Assembly (NCBI GenBank): GCA_937873695.1
Contig: CALMYL010000008.1
Location: forward strand, 62,001-126,000
Direction: 5' to 3'
DNA: 64,000 nucleotides
Source: an uncultured Ignavibacteria bacterium
Lineage (GTDB): Bacteria > Bacteroidota > Ignavibacteria > Tepidaquicellales > OLB5
The notes beneath the pieces were generated by a model. That model was not told the DNA's origin and ran no database searches. It saw only the letters and a list, made by a program, of their open reading frames with translations. Position numbers and translations under genes: made by a program. Positions 7,734 to 17,911 of this stretch are shown in pieces (position 1 is the stretch's first letter; each line of letters begins with the position of its first letter).

Positions 7734-8588
7734 ATGAAGAAAATTCCGGTAAGGGAGTTAAGAACAAAGCTTGAACCTGAATTAACTGAAAATTTCAATA
7801 TACGTGAAGTTTCGCAAATACTTTCGGGTAAATCCATGTCGCAGGAGCTCCACAGGCATGATCATTATTTCATACTTGTACTCAGTAAAGGAAAAGGAGT
7901 GCATGAAATAGATTTTAAGGAGTATAAAATTTGCGATAATTCAGTATTCATTCTCCGGCCCGGCCAGGTACACAAATTAACTTTAAGAGCGGGCAGTATT
8001 GGTTACCTTCTTCAGTTTAACAATAGTTTTTATTCTTACAAAGAAAAAACATCGGCTCAATTGCTGCGTTTTGCGGTTTCCAGGAATTTCTGCCCGGCAG
8101 CGGCGCCCGCTATAAAAAGACTATTTAATATTCTTGATACAATTTCCCGGGAATTTTCAGAAAAAAAAGAAGGATACAAAGAGATCATTAAGGCTGAACT
8201 CAGTGTATTCTTTATTGAACTGATGAGGCAGCGAACAAATAATAGCAAACCTGAAGGTCCGCTTTATGACCAGCAGAAAATTGACGAGCTATTAGAATTA
8301 TTGGATAATCATATCACTAATTATAAGCATGTCTCAAAATATGCTGAGTTAATGAAACTTACAATTTACCAGCTTAATGCATTAACAAAGGCATCTTTGG
8401 GCAAAACGTGTTCTGAATTAATAGATGAGCATATCATACTTGAATCCAAGAGGAACCTGCTTGCAGCATCAGACCAGGTAGGGCAGATAGCCTATTTGCT
8501 TGGGTATGAGGATGCTTCATATTTTATCAGGTTCTTTAAAAAACATACAGGTTACACCCCGGGTGCATTCAGAGAAAAATTCATATAA
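7734..8588 (+). CDS. AraC family transcriptional regulator with cupin sensor domain
   Basis: A 284-residue protein. Residues about 30-110 form a cupin-like effector domain (SQELHRHDHYFILVLSKGKGVHEIDF and RPGQVHKLTL). The C-terminal approximately 100 residues carry two helix-turn-helix motifs of the AraC/XylS type, ending VGQIAYLLGYEDASYFIRFFKKHTGYTPGAFR. It probably activates a nearby gene in response to a small molecule; the divergent or downstream small membrane genes at 8.7-9.4 kb are candidates. Confidence 0.9.
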   Translation: MKKIPVRELRTKLEPELTENFNIREVSQILSGKSMSQELHRHDHYFILVLSKGKGVHEIDFKEYKICDNSVFILRPGQVHKLTLRAGSIGYLLQFNNSFYSYKEKTSAQLLRFAVSRNFCPAAAPAIKRLFNILDTISREFSEKKEGYKEIIKAELSVFFIELMRQRTNNSKPEGPLYDQQKIDELLELLDNHITNYKHVSKYAELMKLTIYQLNALTKASLGKTCSELIDEHIILESKRNLLAASDQVGQIAYLLGYEDASYFIRFFKKHTGYTPGAFREKFI

Positions 8589-8637
8589 GTGCTATTAAAC
8601 TGCATTTTAGTCCTATCTGAATTACAGATATCCCGAT

Positions 8638-8645
8638 TATATTTG
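8638..8645 (+). promoter_or_regulatory. TAnnTTTG (-7-like) box
   Basis: TATATTTG lies 40 nt before the ATG of the small membrane protein at 8686. It matches the Bacteroidota -7 consensus TAnnTTTG. No clear -33 TTTG is seen at the usual spacing. Confidence 0.45.
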
Positions 8646-8685
8646 TAAACAATATAAATTGTGAACAAAATAAAAAAGGATCTGA

Positions 8686-8925
8686 ATGAAAACAAAAATG
8701 AAAATGATAGCTTCAATCAAGATATGGATTGTAATCTATCCTTCAATAACGCTGTTCCTGTACTTATTTGGTGAGCCGCTCTCCGGTTTGCCGCTGGTTC
8801 TCAGAACGCTTATCCTCACACTTTCACTTGTTCCATGGATTGTTTTTGCCGGTGTGCCGTTTGTAGATAAAATGATAAAGCTCATATCTAAAAAAGGTCT
8901 TGATAAACAGGTACAGAATGGTTAA
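8686..8925 (+). CDS. small two-helix membrane protein
   Basis: A 79-residue protein with two hydrophobic helices (about residues 10-28 and 38-60) and a Lys-rich tail. The segment IWIVIYPSITLFLYLFGEPL followed by LVLRTLILTLSLVP resembles the C-terminal membrane part of COG3224-type monooxygenase-like proteins. The enzymatic domain is absent here. Its last 8 nt overlap the next gene, so the two are translationally linked. Confidence 0.6.
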   Translation: MKTKMKMIASIKIWIVIYPSITLFLYLFGEPLSGLPLVLRTLILTLSLVPWIVFAGVPFVDKMIKLISKKGLDKQVQNG

Positions 8926-9415
8926 TATAGCTTATATACTAATCAATACGGTGATTATAGGCATTGGTGCTACAATTACATTTGACCTCTGGGCTCAGCT
9001 GCTTAAATTATTGTTTAAGATACCGCCTTCGAATATTTGCGTAGTCGGAAGGTGGCTGCTTCATATGCCTCGGGGAATTTTCAGGCATTCCAATATAATT
9101 AAATCACCCGAAAAAAAGGGAGAGTGTCTAGCGGGGTGGATTGCTCACTATATGATTGGTATCACGCTTGCTGCGATCTTCATTGTAATAGCAGGTGAGA
9201 GCTGGATTTCGAACCCTTCGGTTATCCCCGCTCTTCTCTTCGGGATCGTCACGGTAGCAGCCCCATTTTTCATAATGCAGCCTGCGTTTGGTTTCGGGTT
9301 TGCAGCTTCAAAAACACCACATCCCATGCAGGCAAGGCTTCGCAGCCTGCTGAATCATGCAGCTTTTGGAGTTGGGTTATATTTATCTGCAATTTTGGTT
9401 AATTCGAAATTTTAA
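8918..9415 (+). CDS. DUF2938 family membrane protein
   Basis: A 165-residue polytopic membrane protein with the DUF2938 pattern. Helix 1 is followed by FDLWAQLL, then a soluble stretch with VGRWLLHMPRGIFRH, then EKKGECLAGWIAHYMIGI, and late helices with PFFIMQPAFGFGFAASKTPHP. I chose the ATG at 8918 rather than an upstream in-frame TTG at 8900. It starts directly at the hydrophobic segment and gives the common short overlap with the previous stop. Function unknown. Confidence 0.75.
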   Translation: MVNIAYILINTVIIGIGATITFDLWAQLLKLLFKIPPSNICVVGRWLLHMPRGIFRHSNIIKSPEKKGECLAGWIAHYMIGITLAAIFIVIAGESWISNPSVIPALLFGIVTVAAPFFIMQPAFGFGFAASKTPHPMQARLRSLLNHAAFGVGLYLSAILVNSKF

Positions 9416-9429
9416 CTCTGTATCTAAAT

Positions 9430-10416
9430 ATGAGACTTATAGTCAAACAGTATAACTTCTTTTTGTTACTTATATTTACTAATATTGTTTCCTTTGCCCA
9501 AGATTCAGAAACGAGCACTATTAAAAGTGACAGTTTAGTTATTGTCGCGATGGATCCTGAAAAAGGGTTTTACCATGATTACATTTTGTTTATTCCCAAA
9601 GGGACTCCGCTAAATAGAAAGACATTTCTGCTTGTGGAACCTAACAACACAGGCAAGATAACTGATAGTATAGAAGTCCATAAAAAATATGCAATTGATC
9701 TGGCATCAGTAAGCTCGGTGGGTAATAATATTTCAACTGAGTTAAAAATCCCTTTGCTTGTTCCGGTTTTCCCAAGGCCGGCTTCACAGCCATTAATGTA
9801 TACACACGCTTTGGATAGAGACATAATGCTCGAAAAAACACCCGGCCTGAGGAGGCTTGACCTTCAATTATTGAAAATGATAAGTGATGCCGGAAATATT
9901 CTTAAGAGTATGAATATTCAGGTTGAACCAAAATTTTTCATGAATGGTTTTTCGGCTTCGGGTACGTTTACAAACCGTTTTTCATTTTTACATCCTGATA
10001 AAATAAAGGCATTGGCTATAGGCGGATTTAACGGAGAACTTATGCTGCCTCAAAAGAAGATAAACGGAATTAAGCTCAACTATCCGCTCGGGACAAACGA
10101 TTTCCTGGTGATCTTCGGTGATAAATTTGATATGGAATCATACAGTGAAATACCTCAATTTATTTATATGGGGGCTTTGGATGATAATGACGCAGTACAG
10201 TTTGATGATGCATACACTGAGGAAGAACGTAAAATAATCAATGAAAATCTTGGAAGTAACGTGCAGTCGAGATATCAGGAATGTCAGAAGATATACGCGA
10301 AGAAAAATATTAATGCGGTCTTCAGAACATATGAAAAAGCGGGGCATTGGACTACATCAGAAATGAATTTAGAAGTTATCAGGTTTTTCTTAGCCCAAAT
10401 GAAGGAATTTGAGTGA
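9430..10416 (+). CDS. secreted alpha/beta-hydrolase-like protein
   Basis: A 328-residue protein with an N-terminal signal peptide (cleavage after about SFAQ, residue 24). The likely nucleophile elbow is GFSASG at residues 173-178 (Ser175). A candidate catalytic histidine is in KAGHW near residue 306. The fold order (LFIPKGTP, LLVPVFPRP, a nucleophile elbow, a late His) fits an esterase or PHB-depolymerase-like hydrolase. The elbow has Ser where the usual GxSxG motif ends in Gly, so activity should be treated as probable only. Confidence 0.6.
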   Translation: MRLIVKQYNFFLLLIFTNIVSFAQDSETSTIKSDSLVIVAMDPEKGFYHDYILFIPKGTPLNRKTFLLVEPNNTGKITDSIEVHKKYAIDLASVSSVGNNISTELKIPLLVPVFPRPASQPLMYTHALDRDIMLEKTPGLRRLDLQLLKMISDAGNILKSMNIQVEPKFFMNGFSASGTFTNRFSFLHPDKIKALAIGGFNGELMLPQKKINGIKLNYPLGTNDFLVIFGDKFDMESYSEIPQFIYMGALDDNDAVQFDDAYTEEERKIINENLGSNVQSRYQECQKIYAKKNINAVFRTYEKAGHWTTSEMNLEVIRFFLAQMKEFE

Positions 10417-10464
10417 AATGCTTTCAGATAGCTTAAACAAAATAAACTAACATAGGATATTACA

Positions 10465-10914
10465 ATGGCAGAAAACAATTTACTCAGAATGGATAATATC
10501 AGCATTGTAGTAGAATCACTTGATGATGCTGTAGTTTTATTTGAAGAAATAGGCATGAAGCTTGAAGGCAGAGCCAAAATTGAAGGAGAGTGGGCAGGCA
10601 GGGTTACAGGGCTAGGCAATCAGACTGTAGAAATCGCAATGATGGTTACCCCGGACGGACACAGCAGGATAGAGCTTTCGAAGTTTATTACACCACCAGT
10701 AGTATCAGATCACCGGAATGCGCCTGTAAATTCGCTGGGGTATCTGCGGGTTATGTTTGCAGTGCAGGATATAGATGATATGGTATCCAGACTAAAAAAG
10801 CTTGGCGCTAAGCTGGTTGGTGAGATTGTTCAATATCAGGATACCTACAGGCTGTGTTATATTCGCGCAGCGGACGGGCTGCTGATAGGTCTTGCAGAGG
10901 AACTTAAAAAATAA
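10465..10914 (+). CDS. VOC (glyoxalase/bleomycin-resistance fold) family protein
   Basis: A 149-residue protein with two beta-alpha-beta-beta-beta modules of the vicinal-oxygen-chelate superfamily. The first module begins LLRMDNISIVVESLDDAVVLFEE. The second begins YLRVMFAVQDIDDMVSRLKKLGAKLVGE and ends YIRAADGLLIGLAEEL with a probable metal-ligand Glu. Members include glyoxalases, dioxygenases and resistance proteins; the substrate cannot be read. It lies 5 nt upstream of the DUF1801 gene and is likely cotranscribed with it. Confidence 0.8.
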   Translation: MAENNLLRMDNISIVVESLDDAVVLFEEIGMKLEGRAKIEGEWAGRVTGLGNQTVEIAMMVTPDGHSRIELSKFITPPVVSDHRNAPVNSLGYLRVMFAVQDIDDMVSRLKKLGAKLVGEIVQYQDTYRLCYIRAADGLLIGLAEELKK

Positions 10915-10919
10915 TTTAT

Positions 10920-11342
10920 ATGAATATAAAAGAACAGATCAAAGAGTATATCACAAGCCAGCCTGAGTCAAAACAGGGCGATATGCAGGAATTGCACAAA
11001 AGAATTCTGAAGTTGAAGCCAAAATGTAAGTTATGGTTCCTTGATGGTAAAAACAGCGAGGGCAAGATTGTTTCAAATCCAAATATTGGCTACGGATCAC
11101 AAGAGATAAAATATGCCGATGGAACAAGCAGGGAATTCTATCAAATCGGTTTGAGCGCAAACACAACAGGTATATCAGTTTATGTTATGGGAATTAGTGA
11201 TAAGATATACTTAGCCAAAACATTCGGTAAAAAACTCGGCAAAGCAAGCGTAACCGGCTATTGCATCAAGTTCAAATCAGTTAAAGATATTAATGTTGAA
11301 ATACTTATGGAAGCAGTAAGATATGGATTTACAAACACATAA
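10920..11342 (+). CDS. DUF1801 domain protein
   Basis: A 140-residue soluble protein with the DUF1801 (YdhG-like) pattern. It has an N-terminal helix that includes QELHKRILKLKPKCKLWFLDG, then a beta-rich core (SNPNIGYGSQEIKYADGT, REFYQIGLSANTTGISVYVMGI) and a late GKASVTGYCIKFKSVKDIN segment. Function unknown. Its TAA ends exactly where the stop of the convergent sugar-dehydrogenase gene begins, leaving no intergenic base. Confidence 0.75.
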   Translation: MNIKEQIKEYITSQPESKQGDMQELHKRILKLKPKCKLWFLDGKNSEGKIVSNPNIGYGSQEIKYADGTSREFYQIGLSANTTGISVYVMGISDKIYLAKTFGKKLGKASVTGYCIKFKSVKDINVEILMEAVRYGFTNT

Positions 11343-12743
11343 TTACTTTTTCAGCACCATTTTCCTTTCTTCCGAAAACTCACCGGCTGTTAATCTGTAA
11401 AAGTATACACCGCTTGGGTAGTTTTCTGCATTCCATTTCACTTCATATGTGCCCGCTGATTTATTTTCGCTAACAGGCCTGACTAATTCTCTGCCTAATA
11501 CATCAAATATCTGCAGCATTACGAATGAGCTTTTGGGAACTGTGAACTTAACGGTTGTTTCCGGGTTAAACGGGTTTGGAAAGTTCTGATCTAATTCAAA
11601 TTTCAATGGGGTTTGTTGATTATTTACGCCTGTAATATCATATTTCATACGAAATATCATTCCGTTAAAATTTGCAAATTTGGCAAAATATATAAATCCA
11701 TCTGGACCTTGTATGATAGATGTACAGGTTCTCAGCGGCGAAATTACAGAATATGTTGTTATTGTATCAAGGAACGGTGGATTACCAAGATTGAATTTTA
11801 AGGTACCCTGAACCGGACCGCTCCCAAATCCTGTAACGATCAATTTTCCATAAAGTTCGGGGAATTGGTTTCCGTTATATATCAAAATTCCCGTTGGAGC
11901 GTAGTTTTGAGCTCCTGTACCGCCAATTGTATCCATTGGCTGTTTATATAAAGGATTGTACGGCACGCAGTATCCCTGGCACACCGGCCACCCATAGTTT
12001 TTTCCCTTTTTGATGAAATTTATTTCATCATTGGCAAAACCACCATTTTCTGTTGCGTAAATTGAATCATTGAATGGGCTTATAACAAAATCATAGCTGT
12101 TTCTCAATCCATATACCCAGATTCTGTCATCATTACCGGTTTTAGGATTTCCATCATCATAAAAGGGATTATCCGCCGGAATTGTTCCGTCGGAATTCAA
12201 TCGTAATATCTTACCTTTGAAATTGCGAAGGTTTTGCGCATTAGCGTCAGTGCCATTATCCCCAATTGATATATATAGCTTATTATCACTGCCAAACTTT
12301 AAATTTCCGGCTACATGTACAACTCCCTGTGTGCCGCTGGAATCGCTGAAAATAATTTTTGGGTTTATACCGACATTATTATTTTCAGTTAGACGGATAA
12401 CCCTGTATAAATGTGATGTTGAATGAGTATAATAAAAATAAATATACCTGTTGACCGCGTAATTCGGGTCAAGACATACTCCAATTAAACCACGCTCACC
12501 ATTGCTTACGCAGGAATCATAAAAATTCCAGAAGCAAGAAATAAGCTGATTGTTAAGTGAATAAATTTTTGCGGAATCGTGTTTTTGTGTAACGATGATA
12601 TTCCCATTAGGAAGAAAAGTAAATGCTGAAGGTTCACGGATACCGGTAACCAAAGTATCGAAAGTATAATTTTGTGAGCAGATATTGATCGAAACTAACA
12701 ATAAAGCAAAAACAAAAGATGGGATGGATGAAGTTTTTCTCAT
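11343..12743 (-). CDS. secreted PQQ-type sugar dehydrogenase-like beta-propeller with T9SS sorting domain
   Basis: A 466-residue protein when started at the ATG at 12743, which begins directly with a signal peptide (MRKTSSIPSFVFALLL). An upstream ATG would add 23 poorly placed residues. The body is a soluble glucose/aldose-sugar dehydrogenase-like propeller: GIREPSAFTFLPNGNIIVTQ, NGERGLIGVCLDPNY, SDNKLYISIGDNGTDANAQN, GKILRLNSDGTIPADNPF, WVYGLRNSYDF. The last approximately 80 residues are a T9SS type A sorting domain (QNFPNPFNP and a terminal basic KKMVLKK-like tail). It probably oxidises sugars outside the cell. PQQ binding is inferred from the family. Confidence 0.85.
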   Translation of the reverse strand: MRKTSSIPSFVFALLLVSINICSQNYTFDTLVTGIREPSAFTFLPNGNIIVTQKHDSAKIYSLNNQLISCFWNFYDSCVSNGERGLIGVCLDPNYAVNRYIYFYYTHSTSHLYRVIRLTENNNVGINPKIIFSDSSGTQGVVHVAGNLKFGSDNKLYISIGDNGTDANAQNLRNFKGKILRLNSDGTIPADNPFYDDGNPKTGNDDRIWVYGLRNSYDFVISPFNDSIYATENGGFANDEINFIKKGKNYGWPVCQGYCVPYNPLYKQPMDTIGGTGAQNYAPTGILIYNGNQFPELYGKLIVTGFGSGPVQGTLKFNLGNPPFLDTITTYSVISPLRTCTSIIQGPDGFIYFAKFANFNGMIFRMKYDITGVNNQQTPLKFELDQNFPNPFNPETTVKFTVPKSSFVMLQIFDVLGRELVRPVSENKSAGTYEVKWNAENYPSGVYFYRLTAGEFSEERKMVLKK

Positions 12744-12852
12744 AAAATAATCAGGTTTGTTATGGAATAAAGTGTAACTTAGATATTTTATTGTAGAAAT
12801 TCCATACCTCAATATGAATTCTTAAATTTTATGTAAGTCAGGACTACTACTA

Positions 12853-12878
12853 CAAAAAAAGGGCGCCTAAGCGCCCTA
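12853..12878 (-). terminator. intrinsic terminator of glutamate dehydrogenase gene
   Basis: Stem GGGCGC / GCGCCC with a four-base loop, followed in - strand orientation by seven T residues, about 35 nt after the gdhA stop. Confidence 0.85.
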
Positions 12879-12912
12879 ATTGTACATTGCTCATTGTTAA
12901 TTGCACATTGTA

Positions 12913-14319
<1,407 letters not shown>

Positions 14320-14354
14320 TCAGGTTATTTGATAAAATTACCTGTTTTCATATA

Positions 14355-14362
14355 CAAAAATA
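14355..14362 (-). promoter_or_regulatory. TAnnTTTG (-7-like) box for gdhA
   Basis: On the - strand the bases read TATTTTTG, about 75 nt before the gdhA ATG. This matches the Bacteroidota -7 consensus. Confidence 0.4.
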
Positions 14363-14500
14363 CCGTTTTTTTACAACTTTAAACAATGATATTAGTCATA
14401 AATCTCAAACATTTGGGTTTAGTTTTCTTTGTAAATTACAGAAATTGTGTTTAAATTGTTTAAACATAATTTTTGTAATACTTAATAATTAAGGAATTTA

Positions 14501-15421
14501 ATGAAAATTAAGAAATTTACCTGCGTAAACTGCGGTGCGCCGAAAGTGAACGAGTATAAGTCACCCTATATAATGTGTGATTACTGCGGTTCTTTTACTG
14601 ATATTGATTATACCCTGGGGCTCGATAAGTGGAATGAGTCTACTGTAAAGACCCTGAACTACCAGGCAACCAAAATTGCACTGATGAATAAAATTCAGGC
14701 TGCTTTGCAGCGGGGTGATAAAGAGCAGTATTTCAGTCTGCAGAAAGATTTTTGGGATTATTATTACCGTACATTCCCTGCGTACCTTCCGCCATCAATT
14801 GATGACGGTTATAAGTACAGAGATTACCTCGAAGTGTGCGCTGAATCAAGCACAGAGTATGGCTTTGATCCCAAGTGGCAGCAGTATGGCGTTGAGCAGC
14901 AGCGTCTTCAGCAGATGCTTACGTATTACAATGATGGCACAGGGAATAAAGTTGAGAGCACTGGATTTTTCAGGCTGGCTGAGTTTTTTGTTGGAATGAC
15001 AAAAGATGGTATGAGAGTTTTCTATGAAAATCCGAAGTATGCTATAATGCATGACCTCATTCCCGAGCAGGTGCACATGAAAATGAAGATGTCAATGTTC
15101 GTGCAGGTTTGGATTCCGTACCTGACAGACGCTGACCAGGAGAAATTTCTTAAAATGACGGGGTTCAGCATGCAGTATGTTGATATTGAAAGACCTGCCG
15201 GCAGAACAGGGGAGTGCGAGCACTGCAAAGCGGAAATTTATATCCCGGAAGGTTCATACAAAGTACATTGCGAAAGCTGCCACAAGAACACAAAAGTTCA
15301 GCAGCAGTTCAAATGCATGTCCTGCGGCGCTGATAACAAAGTACCCGAGTTTCCCGCGAAGCCAATCGACTGCGAATTCTGCGGCGTTGAAAACAGGTTG
15401 ATACAAAGATTGTTTGGGTGA
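14501..15421 (+). CDS. zinc-ribbon protein of unknown function
   Basis: A 306-residue soluble protein. An N-terminal zinc ribbon has CVNCG (from Cys8) and CDYCG about 20 residues later. The last approximately 75 residues carry two more CxxC-pair ribbons (CEHC/CESC and CMSCG/CEFCG). The centre is helical and rich in Tyr, Phe and Gln. It is preceded by an AAGGA ribosome site. Three ribbons on one chain suggest a scaffold or nucleic-acid/protein-binding role. I do not recognise a named family. Confidence 0.7.
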   Translation: MKIKKFTCVNCGAPKVNEYKSPYIMCDYCGSFTDIDYTLGLDKWNESTVKTLNYQATKIALMNKIQAALQRGDKEQYFSLQKDFWDYYYRTFPAYLPPSIDDGYKYRDYLEVCAESSTEYGFDPKWQQYGVEQQRLQQMLTYYNDGTGNKVESTGFFRLAEFFVGMTKDGMRVFYENPKYAIMHDLIPEQVHMKMKMSMFVQVWIPYLTDADQEKFLKMTGFSMQYVDIERPAGRTGECEHCKAEIYIPEGSYKVHCESCHKNTKVQQQFKCMSCGADNKVPEFPAKPIDCEFCGVENRLIQRLFG

Positions 15422-15473
15422 TGGAAAAAAAGTACACGCAATGTCGCCAAGACGCTAAGTATAATAATGAAAG

Positions 15474-15523
15474 TAACCCGAAACGCCGTTTCGGGCAGTC
15501 GATTCAGCGATTCGACTTACATC
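15474..15523. repeat. family A double-palindrome repeat, copy 1
   Basis: Two adjacent palindromes: CCCG-AAACGCCGTTT-CGGG (15477-15495) and GTCGATTCAGCGATTCGAC (15498-15516), followed by TTACAT. The tail supplies the stop codon of the - strand aldehyde dehydrogenase (15517-15519). Copies 2-4 are at 17011, 22584 and 23191. Confidence 0.85.
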
Positions 15524-16938
15524 ACCAATATCTTCTCTTCAGTCATTTCATTTATCGCGTAGCGCACGCCTTCGCGGGTGTTACCTGAATCTTTAACACC
15601 GCCGTACGGCATTGCATCCATCCTGTAAGCAGATGCTTCGTTTATTATTACTCCACCGGTATGAATATTATTGTAAGCATACATAATATCAGTCATATTA
15701 TCAGTAAATAATCCAGCCTGCAGCCCGAACCTGGAATCATTAACTCTATTAACAGCGTCGCTAAAATCAGTGAACTGTTCAATTGTAATTACAGGAGCGA
15801 ATACTTCAGCGCACTTAACATTTGCGTTATCCGGAGCGTTTTCTATCACAGTTGGCTCAACTACAGCGCCATTTCTTGAGCCTCCTGTAAGTACCGCAGC
15901 TCCGCTTTGTTCTGCTTCATTTATCCATTTTTCAGCTCTTTTGGCTTCCTCTTCATTTATCATTGGTCCGGTTATTGTATCAGGTTCATACGGGTCGCCA
16001 AATTTAATTTTCTTTGCTGCAATAATTAATGTTTTCCTGAATTCATCATAAATATTTCTGTGAATGTAAACCCGCTGTACGGATATACAGCTTTGCCCGG
16101 CTTGTGAGAATCCCCCTATTGTAATTTTGGCAACTGCGGAATCAATATCAGCATCATAATTTACAATTACTCCCGCATTGCCGCCAAGCTCAAGCGATAC
16201 TTTCTGCCGGTCTGATTTCTTTTTAATTCCCCAGCCAACATCCCCTGAGCCGGTAAAGCTGATAAGCTTTATCCTGCTATCGGATATAAGTTTGTCCATC
16301 TTACTGCCTGATATTGGCAAAATGTTCACAGGAATTGAAGTAATTCCAAGCTCTTTGCTTGCATCAAAAACTATCCTGCCAAGCGCAATAGCGGTGAGCA
16401 TTGAGCTGGATGAGGGCTTTATCATTATTACATTACCCGAAGCCAGTGCCGGGGATATTTTGTGCGCCGCTAGATTTACCGGGAAGTTCCACGGAGTAAT
16501 GCCAAGAATCAATCCAACAGGGAACCTGCGGACCATACCTGTTTTATTTTCTGAACCGGGGAGCAGGTCAAGTGGCAGTACTTCACCGTAAATGCGTGAG
16601 CATTCTTCCGCGCCAAGCCTGAATGTAAAAATTGCGCGGTCAACTTCGATCATTGAAAATTTTATTGGCTTTCCTGTTTCATCTGTTATAAGTTTGGCAA
16701 GCTCATTTTTTTGAGCTTTAACTCTGCCCGATATGTTATAAAGCAACTCCTGCTTTTTATAAGTCGGCAGGTTTGCGTAGTCTTTTTCTATACTCCTCAG
16801 ATATTCTGCGGAAGTATTGAATTCAGCTTCGCCACCAATATAAACTTCCCCAACGGTTTTGTTGGTAAATGGATTTACAACGGATTTAACTTCATTGGTT
16901 GAAATGAATTCACCGCCAATTAATATTTTTTCTGGCAT
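15517..16938 (-). CDS. aldehyde dehydrogenase family protein
   Basis: A 473-residue NAD(P)-dependent aldehyde dehydrogenase. ITPWNFPVN (about 147-155), the cofactor segment IKPSSSS, FTGSGDVG (about 228-235), the general base Glu250 in SLELGG and the catalytic Cys284 in GQSCISVQ are all present. It oxidises an aldehyde to the acid; the substrate class cannot be assigned from sequence. The gene stands alone between two direct copies of the family A repeat, one of which supplies its stop codon. Confidence 0.9.
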   Translation of the reverse strand: MPEKILIGGEFISTNEVKSVVNPFTNKTVGEVYIGGEAEFNTSAEYLRSIEKDYANLPTYKKQELLYNISGRVKAQKNELAKLITDETGKPIKFSMIEVDRAIFTFRLGAEECSRIYGEVLPLDLLPGSENKTGMVRRFPVGLILGITPWNFPVNLAAHKISPALASGNVIMIKPSSSSMLTAIALGRIVFDASKELGITSIPVNILPISGSKMDKLISDSRIKLISFTGSGDVGWGIKKKSDRQKVSLELGGNAGVIVNYDADIDSAVAKITIGGFSQAGQSCISVQRVYIHRNIYDEFRKTLIIAAKKIKFGDPYEPDTITGPMINEEEAKRAEKWINEAEQSGAAVLTGGSRNGAVVEPTVIENAPDNANVKCAEVFAPVITIEQFTDFSDAVNRVNDSRFGLQAGLFTDNMTDIMYAYNNIHTGGVIINEASAYRMDAMPYGGVKDSGNTREGVRYAINEMTEEKILVM

Positions 16939-16957
16939 AATGTAATTGTTTTGTATA

Positions 16958-16965
16958 CAAATTTA
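16958..16965 (-). promoter_or_regulatory. TAnnTTTG (-7-like) box for aldehyde dehydrogenase
   Basis: TAAATTTG on the - strand, about 20 nt before the ATG at 16938. Confidence 0.45.
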
Positions 16966-17010
16966 GCTAAATATTGAAAGGGTTAAAAGAGAAAAGTGTG
17001 AGCCTCTATT

Positions 17011-17077
17011 GTAACTCGAAACGCCGTTTCGAGATTAGAAATTTTTGTTTAAGTCGAATCAGCGATTCGACATACAT
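17011..17077. repeat. family A double-palindrome repeat, copy 2
   Basis: CTCGAAACGCCGTTTCGAG (17015-17033) and GTCGAATCAGCGATTCGAC (17053-17071), here separated by 19 nt of A/T-rich sequence and followed by ATACAT. It lies between the aldehyde dehydrogenase promoter and the terminator of the Cys-rich gene. Confidence 0.85.
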
Positions 17078-17088
17078 ATCAGCCCACA

Positions 17089-17119
17089 AAAAAAGGAGAT
17101 TGTTGCCAATCTCCTTTTT
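17089..17119 (-). terminator. intrinsic terminator of Cys-rich protein gene
   Basis: AAAAAGGAGATT / AATCTCCTTTTT hairpin with a short GTTGCC-type loop, about 22 nt past the stop codon. The A and T runs on both sides make it potentially bidirectional. Confidence 0.8.
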
Positions 17120-17141
17120 GAAAAACTTCAATAGTTAAATA

Positions 17142-17714
17142 TTACAGTTGTTTTGAATCGTTTGATTTTTTGTTTTTGCTTGGGCATTCTTTATTTACAT
17201 CGCCGGAATTTTTGCCGTCTTTATCACAGCCTGTTTTGCCTGAGCAATCCATATTCTTTTCTTTTAATGATGCAGCGATATTTTCTTCGCTGGTTTCACC
17301 TGCTGCATACATTATTGTAACGCTTGTCATTTTTGATACATTACATGTTGAACCGAAATTAACTTCTTTTACACCTGCTATGCTCAGAATATTCTTCTGA
17401 AGATCCGCTTTCGAATCTTCGCAGGTAACCTTATCTGTAACAAACTGGTAGCTTGAATACTCGCCGCCGGCTTTAATGTTATTATCGCCGCATTTTGATT
17501 TGTCGCAGCTTGATTTATCGCAATCTGTTTTATCACCTGATGTTTCAATTGCTGCTGTTTTATCGCATCCGGTTTTGCCTGCATTTTGTGTGCACTCTTT
17601 GCTGCAATCTTTGCCGTCTTTATCGTTTGCAATTAAATAAGACTGGTTTAAATACAGAAATCCGAAGGCAAAAATTACAACAATTGCCGCTGCTCCGAGA
17701 AATTTTTTGTTCAT
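17142..17714 (-). CDS. secreted Cys-rich protein with HMA-like domain
   Basis: A 190-residue protein with an N-terminal membrane anchor or signal (about residues 4-26). A linker with repeated Cys-Asp-Lys units follows (TGCDK, DCDKSSCDKSKCGD), then a ferredoxin-like domain (about residues 88-155: TCEDSKADLQKNILSIAGVK, then a VTIMYAAGETSEENIAASLK strand/helix) and a second Cys-Lys tail. There are eleven cysteines outside the signal. The central fold resembles heavy-metal-associated domains but lacks their CxxC loop. A periplasmic metal- or thiol-handling role is plausible but unproven. Confidence 0.6.
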   Translation of the reverse strand: MNKKFLGAAAIVVIFAFGFLYLNQSYLIANDKDGKDCSKECTQNAGKTGCDKTAAIETSGDKTDCDKSSCDKSKCGDNNIKAGGEYSSYQFVTDKVTCEDSKADLQKNILSIAGVKEVNFGSTCNVSKMTSVTIMYAAGETSEENIAASLKEKNMDCSGKTGCDKDGKNSGDVNKECPSKNKKSNDSKQL

Positions 17715-17752
17715 AGCTATAGAATTTTAGGTTTGTTAATAAATTAGTAAGG

Positions 17753-17760
17753 CAAAGATA
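17753..17760 (-). promoter_or_regulatory. TAnnTTTG (-7-like) box for Cys-rich protein
   Basis: TATCTTTG on the - strand, about 40 nt before the ATG at 17714. Confidence 0.45.
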
Positions 17761-17857
17761 GAGATTTTTGGCAGTTAATTCAACAGTCCGGGAAAACTAA
17801 TTTCATAAGTACAGTTAAAACCTAATCTTAATCATATTATTTTAGGGCTATTTTAGC

Positions 17858-17865
17858 TATTTTTG
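17858..17865 (+). promoter_or_regulatory. TAnnTTTG (-7-like) box for methylmalonyl-CoA mutase
   Basis: TATTTTTG, 46 nt before the ATG at 17912; no convincing -33 element. Confidence 0.4.
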
Positions 17866-17911
17866 TCATGTAATTTTATGAATTATACCCATAAGGTAAT
17901 TTGAAATAAAT

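Noticed and set aside
15421-15473. Short stretch with CGCCAAGACGCTAAG that looked like a repeat unit
   Set aside because: Only one copy is visible in the window, so a repeat family cannot be supported here.
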